Below, piece by piece: positions 33,050 to 37,488 of a stretch of DNA of 37,488 nt. The position numbers were made by a program, and so were the translations under genes. A model generated the notes under the pieces. That model saw only the letters and a program-made list of their open reading frames with translations. It was not told where the DNA came from and made no database searches. The DNA is taken from the NCBI RefSeq assembly GCF_000420145.1, contig NZ_ATUJ01000020.1:1-37488 (forward strand), given 5' to 3'. The DNA comes from Paracoccus zeaxanthinifaciens ATCC 21588 (GTDB lineage: Bacteria > Pseudomonadota > Alphaproteobacteria > Rhodobacterales > Rhodobacteraceae). Each line of letters begins with the position of its first letter. Position 1 is the first letter of the stretch.

Positions 33050-34048
33050 ATGACAGATACGATGACCGCCCTGGTCTGCGAAACGCCGGGCCAGTTGCAG
33101 ATCCACCAGCGCCCGCGCCCTGCCGACCGTCCCGGTCATCTTCGGGTCCGCGTGGCAGCCATCGGCATCTGCGGCACCGATTACCACATCTTCGGCGGCA
33201 ATCAGCCCTTCCTTCAATATCCGCGCGTCATGGGGCACGAGCTGTCCGGGCATGCGATGGCCGACAGCGCCGACGGGCGCATCGCCAAGGGCGACCTGGT
33301 CGTCGTGAACCCCTATCTGACCTGCGGCGACTGCCGGGCCTGCCGCGCGGGCAAGCCGAACTGCTGCGAGAACATCGCCGTTCTGGGCGTCCATACCGAT
33401 GGCGGCATGGCGCAGGAAATCGTGGTCCCCGAGGGCAACTTGTACCCGGCGGGCGACCTGGATGCCCGCGCCGCCGCGATGGTCGAATTCCTGGCCATCG
33501 GCGCGCATGGGGTCCGCCGCGCCGCACCTGCGCCGGGGTCGGATGCGCTCATCGTGGGCGCGGGGCCGATCGGGGTCGGGGCTGCGCTGTTCGCGCGGAT
33601 CGCGGGTGCGCGCGTCACGCTGCGCGACACCTCGGCCGATCGGCTGACGCTGGCTGCATCCATCATCCCCGACGCCGTGACCGAGCTGGTCTCGGATGCG
33701 TCGGACGCGGTCTTCGACACGGTCTTCGATGCCACCGGCAATATCGGGGCCATGAATGCGGGCCTGTCGCATCTTGGGCACGGGGGCGCCTATGTGCTGC
33801 TGTCGGTGGTCAAGGGCGACCTGGTCTTTGCCGACCCCGAGTTCCACAAGCGCGAGACGACGCTGCTGGCCAGCCGCAATGCCACGCACGAGGATTTCCG
33901 CCACGTCATGGACTGCATGGCGCGGGGCCTCGTGCCGGTCGACCGCATCGCGACGCACCGGACCTCGTTGACGGACGCGGTCGCGGACCTGCCCCGTTGG
34001 GCCGAGGATCGCGGCACCGTGGTCAAGGCCCTCATCGAGGTCGCGTGA
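33050..34048 (+). CDS. Zinc-dependent aldonate dehydrogenase (L-galactonate/L-gulonate 5-dehydrogenase type)
   Basis: A 332-residue zinc medium-chain dehydrogenase. The catalytic zinc ligands are C41 in GICGTD and H63-E64 in MGHEL. Four structural-zinc cysteines lie in CGDCRACRAGKPNCC, and the nucleotide site is GAGPIGVGAA. The sequence resembles the LgoD/RspB group that oxidises L-galactonate to D-tagaturonate or L-gulonate to D-fructuronate. Because the next two genes use tagaturonate and altronate, L-galactonate is the better guess, but this is inferred from context. GGAGGAG precedes the ATG. Its stop overlaps the uxaB start by one base (TGATG). Confidence 0.85.
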   Translation: MTDTMTALVCETPGQLQIHQRPRPADRPGHLRVRVAAIGICGTDYHIFGGNQPFLQYPRVMGHELSGHAMADSADGRIAKGDLVVVNPYLTCGDCRACRAGKPNCCENIAVLGVHTDGGMAQEIVVPEGNLYPAGDLDARAAAMVEFLAIGAHGVRRAAPAPGSDALIVGAGPIGVGAALFARIAGARVTLRDTSADRLTLAASIIPDAVTELVSDASDAVFDTVFDATGNIGAMNAGLSHLGHGGAYVLLSVVKGDLVFADPEFHKRETTLLASRNATHEDFRHVMDCMARGLVPVDRIATHRTSLTDAVADLPRWAEDRGTVVKALIEVA

Positions 34049-35145
34049 TGGAGCGCCCGACCTCGATCGTGCAGTTCGGGACCTCGCGCTTTCTGCAGGC
34101 GCATGCCGACCTGTTCATCCATGAAGGCGACCCCGAATTGGGGATCTCGGTCGTCCAGAGCTCGGGCGATGCGGCGCGGGCGCGGCGGCTGGGGGCCATG
34201 GCCGACCCTGCCGGATATCCGGTGCGGATCAGGGGGCGCAAGGACGGGCGCATCGTGGACGAGGAAACGCGCGTCAAATCGGTCAGGCGGACCCTGTCGA
34301 CGGCAGACGACTGGGCGCGGATCCAGGCGATCGTCACCGACGAGGCGCGGCTGATCCTGTCCAATACCGGCGATGCGGGCTTCGATGCACGTCCCGCCGA
34401 TGCGCTGCTCCATCCCGACCAGGGACAGTCCTATCCCGCCAAGCTGTTCCACCTGCTGGCGGGGCGGCATGCGGCGGGGGGGGCGCCCCTGACCCTCTGC
34501 CCGATGGAGCTGGTCCCCGACAACGGATCCGTCCTGCGTGCCTGCGTCATGGGCGTGGCCGAGGCGCAGGCCGCCCCGGCCGATCTGGTCGCATGGCTGG
34601 ATCGCTGCATCTGGGTCAATAGCCTGGTCGACCGCATCGTGTCCGAACCGATCGAGCCGGTCGGCGCGGTGGCCGAGCCATACGCGCTGTGGGCCATCGA
34701 GGCGCAGCCGGGGCTTGAACTGCCCATCGCGCATCCTGCGGTCCGCATCGTCCCGTCGCTGGAACGGATCGAGCGGCTGAAGCTGCATATCCTCAACCTG
34801 GGGCACACGGCGATGGCGGCCTTCTGGCGGCGCGACGGCGGCGATCCCGACGCCATCGTGCGCGACCTGATGGAGGGGCCGGTCGGTCGCGCACTGATGG
34901 ACCTTATGCGGACCGAGGTGCTGCCCGGCTTCGCCCGCCGCGCCATGGAGCCGGACGCCCGCAGCTATCTCGACGAGACGGTCGAGCGTTTCGCCAATCC
35001 CTTCCTCGATCACCGGATCGCGGATATCGCGCAGAACCACCCCCAGAAGGTCGAGCGGCGCATTGGCGCGTTCCTCGACTGGGTCCGCGAGGCCGATCCC
35101 GCCTTTGCCGCCCCCGTTCTGGACAAGCTGAGGGCAGAAGCATGA
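34048..35145 (+). CDS. uxaB: Tagaturonate reductase / altronate oxidoreductase
   Basis: A 365-residue mannitol-dehydrogenase-family reductase that converts D-tagaturonate to D-altronate with NADH. The N-terminus IVQFGTSRFLQAHADLFIHE is typical of UxaB. The catalytic motif is K245-x4-N250-x2-H253 in LKLHILNLGHT. It is about 100 residues shorter than the E. coli enzyme, mainly in the C-terminal region. The start shares one base with the preceding stop and its end overlaps uxaA in an ATGA, so the three genes are translationally coupled. Confidence 0.88.
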   Translation: MERPTSIVQFGTSRFLQAHADLFIHEGDPELGISVVQSSGDAARARRLGAMADPAGYPVRIRGRKDGRIVDEETRVKSVRRTLSTADDWARIQAIVTDEARLILSNTGDAGFDARPADALLHPDQGQSYPAKLFHLLAGRHAAGGAPLTLCPMELVPDNGSVLRACVMGVAEAQAAPADLVAWLDRCIWVNSLVDRIVSEPIEPVGAVAEPYALWAIEAQPGLELPIAHPAVRIVPSLERIERLKLHILNLGHTAMAAFWRRDGGDPDAIVRDLMEGPVGRALMDLMRTEVLPGFARRAMEPDARSYLDETVERFANPFLDHRIADIAQNHPQKVERRIGAFLDWVREADPAFAAPVLDKLRAEA

Positions 35146-36638
35146 CCTATCCCCGCATGATGGTGCTGGACCCTTCGGATTCGGTCGCGGTCGCCCTGAC
35201 GCCCTGGCCCGCGGGCGAGGATCGTGACGGCCTGATAGCAGTCGAGGATATCGACCGCGGCCACAAGATCGCCCGCCACGACATCCCGCAGGGGCAGCCG
35301 ATCCTGAAATACGGGCAGGTCATGGCCATCGCCAGCCGCGACATCGCCCGGGGCGCGCATGTGCATGTCCAGAACTGCGCCCTGCCCGAAGGCGCTGCCG
35401 CGATGTCGGCGGTCGGCGCGCGTCTGCCCGAACCGCCCGCCCGCCGCAGTTTCATGGGCTATCTCCGTCCGAACGGGCGGGTGGGGACGCGCAACTATGT
35501 CGGGGTCATGGCCTCGGTGAACTGTTCCTCGACGGTCTGCAACGCCATCGCCGCCGAGGCGAACCGGACGCTGCTGCCGCTGTTTCTCGGCATCGACGGC
35601 TTCGCGCCCATCGTCCACGACCAGGGCTGCGGCATGGCCAACCAGGGCGAGGGCTTCGATGCGCTGGTCCGCACGCTGAAAGGGTATCGCGACCATCCGA
35701 ATTTCGGCGGCGTGCTGATCATCGGCCTGGGATGCGAGGTGAACCAGCTGACGCTCTATGCCCGGAACGACTGGACGTCCGAGCGCTTCCGCTGCTTCAA
35801 CATTCAGGAGGTCGGCGGATCGCGATCCGCGGTCACCCGCGCGGTCGAGCTGCTGCGCCCCATCGCCCGGGCCGCCGACAAGGACCGCCGGTCCGAGCAG
35901 CCGGTATCCGAGCTGGTGCTGGGCATGCAATGCGGCGGATCGGACGGTTTCTCGGGGATCACGGCGAACCCGGCGCTCGGGGTCGCATCGGACCTGCTGG
36001 TCGCGGCGGGCGGCACCTCGATCCTGTCGGAAACCCCCGAGATCTATGGCGCCGAGCATCTGCTGACGGCCCGCGCGACGCCCGAGACCGGCGCCCGCAT
36101 CGACGGGATGATCGACTGGTGGCGCGACTATGCCGCCAAGAACGGCGCGTCGCTGGACAACAATCCCAGCCCCGGCAACAAGAAGGGCGGCCTGACGACG
36201 ATCCTGGAGAAATCCCTGGGGGCCGTGGCCAAGGGCGGGCTTGCGCCGCTGTCGGGGGCCTTCGCCTATGCCGAGCGGATCGACCGCAGGGGCTTTGTCT
36301 ACATGGACAGCCCCGGATACGATCCGGTGGCGGCGACGGGGCAGGTCGCGTCGGGGGCGAACATCATCGCCTTCACGACCGGTCGCGGGTCCTGCTTCGG
36401 GGCCAAGCCCGCACCGTCGCTGAAGCTGTCGTCGAATTCCGACCTGGCCCGCAGCATGCCCGAGGATATCGACATCGATTGCGGCCCCGTCGTGGACGAG
36501 GGGCTGTCCTTGCCGCAGATGGGGGTGCGGATCTACGATGCGATCCTCGATGCCGCGTCGGGCAGCAGGACCGCCTCGGAAGAGTTCGGCTATGGCGACA
36601 ACGAGTTCGTGCCGTGGAAGATCGGTGCCGTCCTCTAG
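35142..36638 (+). CDS. uxaA: Altronate dehydratase
   Basis: UxaA (498 residues) dehydrates D-altronate to 2-keto-3-deoxygluconate. An N-terminal SAF-like domain (about 10-90) is joined to the catalytic domain by a GYLRPNGRVGTRNYVG segment. The catalytic part contains GCGMANQGE, GLGCEVNQLTLYAR, GMQCGGSDGFSG and TGRGSCFGAKPAPSLKL, all family hallmarks; the Cys residues coordinate the iron. It overlaps uxaB by 4 bases. The TAG stop is at the junction with the IS element, and the last G may belong to the insertion, so the natural C-terminus may have differed by a few residues. Confidence 0.94.
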   Translation: MTYPRMMVLDPSDSVAVALTPWPAGEDRDGLIAVEDIDRGHKIARHDIPQGQPILKYGQVMAIASRDIARGAHVHVQNCALPEGAAAMSAVGARLPEPPARRSFMGYLRPNGRVGTRNYVGVMASVNCSSTVCNAIAAEANRTLLPLFLGIDGFAPIVHDQGCGMANQGEGFDALVRTLKGYRDHPNFGGVLIIGLGCEVNQLTLYARNDWTSERFRCFNIQEVGGSRSAVTRAVELLRPIARAADKDRRSEQPVSELVLGMQCGGSDGFSGITANPALGVASDLLVAAGGTSILSETPEIYGAEHLLTARATPETGARIDGMIDWWRDYAAKNGASLDNNPSPGNKKGGLTTILEKSLGAVAKGGLAPLSGAFAYAERIDRRGFVYMDSPGYDPVAATGQVASGANIIAFTTGRGSCFGAKPAPSLKLSSNSDLARSMPEDIDIDCGPVVDEGLSLPQMGVRIYDAILDAASGSRTASEEFGYGDNEFVPWKIGAVL

Positions 36639-37488
36639 GGTCAGGACCCATTGATCTGGTTGCGCGAGCGTGATTCACCGTTCGAAAACGAGCGGTGAAC
36701 ATGTCTGATCTTTTCTGGTTGAGCGATGCGCAGATGGCGCGTCTGGAGCCTTACTTTCCCAAGTCGCATGGCAAGCTCAGGGTTGATGACCGGCGTGTCT
36801 TGAGCGGGATTATCTTCATCAATCGCAATGGCTTGCGGTGGCGCGATGCACCAAGGGAATACGGCCCGCACAAGACGCTCTACAATCGCTGGAAGCGTTG
36901 GAGCGACAGGGGTGTCTTCGCCCGGATCATGGCGGGGTTGGCGGCCGAGCACGGTGAAGAGACGACCGTGATGATCGACGCAACTCATCTGAAGGCCCAT
37001 CGTACGGCGTCCAGCCTGGGCGTCAAAAAGGGGGGCGTGCGCGTCTGATTGGCCGAACCAAGGGCGGCATGAATACGACGCTGCACGCGATCTGCGACAG
37101 ATGAGCCATCTCGCGCCATCGGTCCGAGCGACGATGGCGAATGCCGACCCATCGACCTGTTCCTGACTGCCGGACCCGTCAGCGACTACATCGGGGCGCG
37201 CGCCCTGGTGAGCGGGTTGCCCAACGTGAAGTGGCTGCTCGGAGGTCGTGGCTATGATGCCGATTTGTTCCGAGAAGCGTTGCAAAACAGAGGGATATGC
37301 CCCTGCATTCCCGGTCGGAAGCAGCGCAAGACCCCAGTCAAATACGACAAGCGCCGCTACAAGCGGCGCAACAGGATCGAGATCGTGTTCGGCAGGCTCA
37401 AGGACTGGAGGAGGGTTGCGACCCGCTGTGATCGCTGTCCGCAAACCTTCTTCTCAGCAATAGCACTCGCTGCGACCGTAATCTTCTG
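36638..37488 (+). mobile_element. Degenerate IS5-family (IS427-like) insertion sequence, right end outside the window
   Basis: The presumed left end begins GGGTCAGGACCC (36638-36649) immediately after the CTA of the uxaA stop codon; CTAG-type targets are usual for this IS group. An inverted repeat TTCACCG/CGGTGAA (36674-36699) precedes the transposase start and may limit its translation. The element continues to the window edge, so the right terminal repeat and target duplication cannot be checked. Confidence 0.75.
36701..37488 (+). pseudogene. IS5-family transposase, frameshifted and disrupted
   Basis: The first frame (36701-37048) gives the N-terminal DUF4096-type domain DLFWLSDAQMARLEPYF and the first catalytic Asp in MIDATHLKAHRTA. 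The continuation RLIGRTKGGMNT lies in the -1 frame after an A5G6 run (37025-37035), where programmed frameshifting is plausible. That frame then meets a TGA at 37102. The rest resumes at about 37130 in another frame (DLFLTAGPVSDYIGARAL to RRYKRRNRIEIVFGRLK) and runs to the window end. The second catalytic Asp of the LLGDRGYD motif is Gly here (LLGGRGYD). The gene is therefore inactive in cis. Confidence 0.88.

Noticed and set aside
33050..34048. Naming the dehydrogenase as lgoD outright
   Set aside because: Zinc and nucleotide motifs only place it in the broad LgoD/RspB/gulonate dehydrogenase group; the substrate is inferred from neighbours.

Overview
The window reads as chromosomal DNA of a Paracoccus-like member of the Rhodobacterales (Alphaproteobacteria). 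The evidence is the high GC content, an rRNA operon ending 5S-tRNA-fMet, a GAAC-N7-GAAC type alphaproteobacterial LexA box, two TRAP transporters, and an IS5-family (IS427-like) transposase of a kind common in Paracoccus. The genus is an inference; no taxonomic search was possible.

Layout. 1-290: the 3' part of a 5S rRNA, an initiator tRNA with a non-canonical anticodon stem, and a terminator. 331-2780: a glycosyltransferase, then a TetR regulator divergent from an AhpD-like carboxymuconolactone-decarboxylase-family protein, with two palindromic operators between them. 2885-7771: an SOS-controlled error-prone polymerase pair imuB-dnaE2 with no imuA beside it. 7765-19718: a large divergent glucuronide locus. 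The minus strand carries dctP-uidA-gntR-uxuA and the plus strand carries (12-codon leader)-dctQ-dctM-GH31-uxuB-uxaC. Both arms start from one control region with two GntR-type half-palindromic boxes. 19906-20214: a 5'-truncated nitroreductase remnant. 20268-26413: a sulfotransferase divergent from four sugar genes (a fused sucrose-phosphate-synthase/phosphatase-like enzyme and three further glycosyltransferases). 26410-28288: an SDR gene broken by one amber codon, and an MDR oxidoreductase. 28428-36638: a second uronate/aldonate locus. Its minus arm is gntR-dctP-dctQ-dctM; a second GntR with two winged helices lies upstream; its plus arm is Zn-alcohol dehydrogenase-uxaB-uxaA. 36638-37488: a degenerate IS5-family element abutting the uxaA stop codon and running off the window.

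How the genes work together. The first uronate locus should import a glucuronide through its TRAP system. UidA and the GH31 enzyme would cleave it in the cytoplasm, UxaC isomerises glucuronate to fructuronate, UxuB reduces that to mannonate, and UxuA dehydrates it to 2-keto-3-deoxygluconate (KDG). The second locus carries the other branch: an aldonate such as L-galactonate would be oxidised to tagaturonate, reduced by UxaB to altronate and dehydrated by UxaA to KDG. UxaC can feed both branches. KDG kinase and KDPG aldolase are not in the window, so they must be elsewhere.

The best candidates for undescribed biology are the glucuronide locus, where a TRAP transporter is paired with two signal-less glycosidases and so may import whole disaccharides, and the SPS/SPP-fusion glycosyltransferase cluster, which may build an unknown, possibly sulfated, sucrose-like glycoside.
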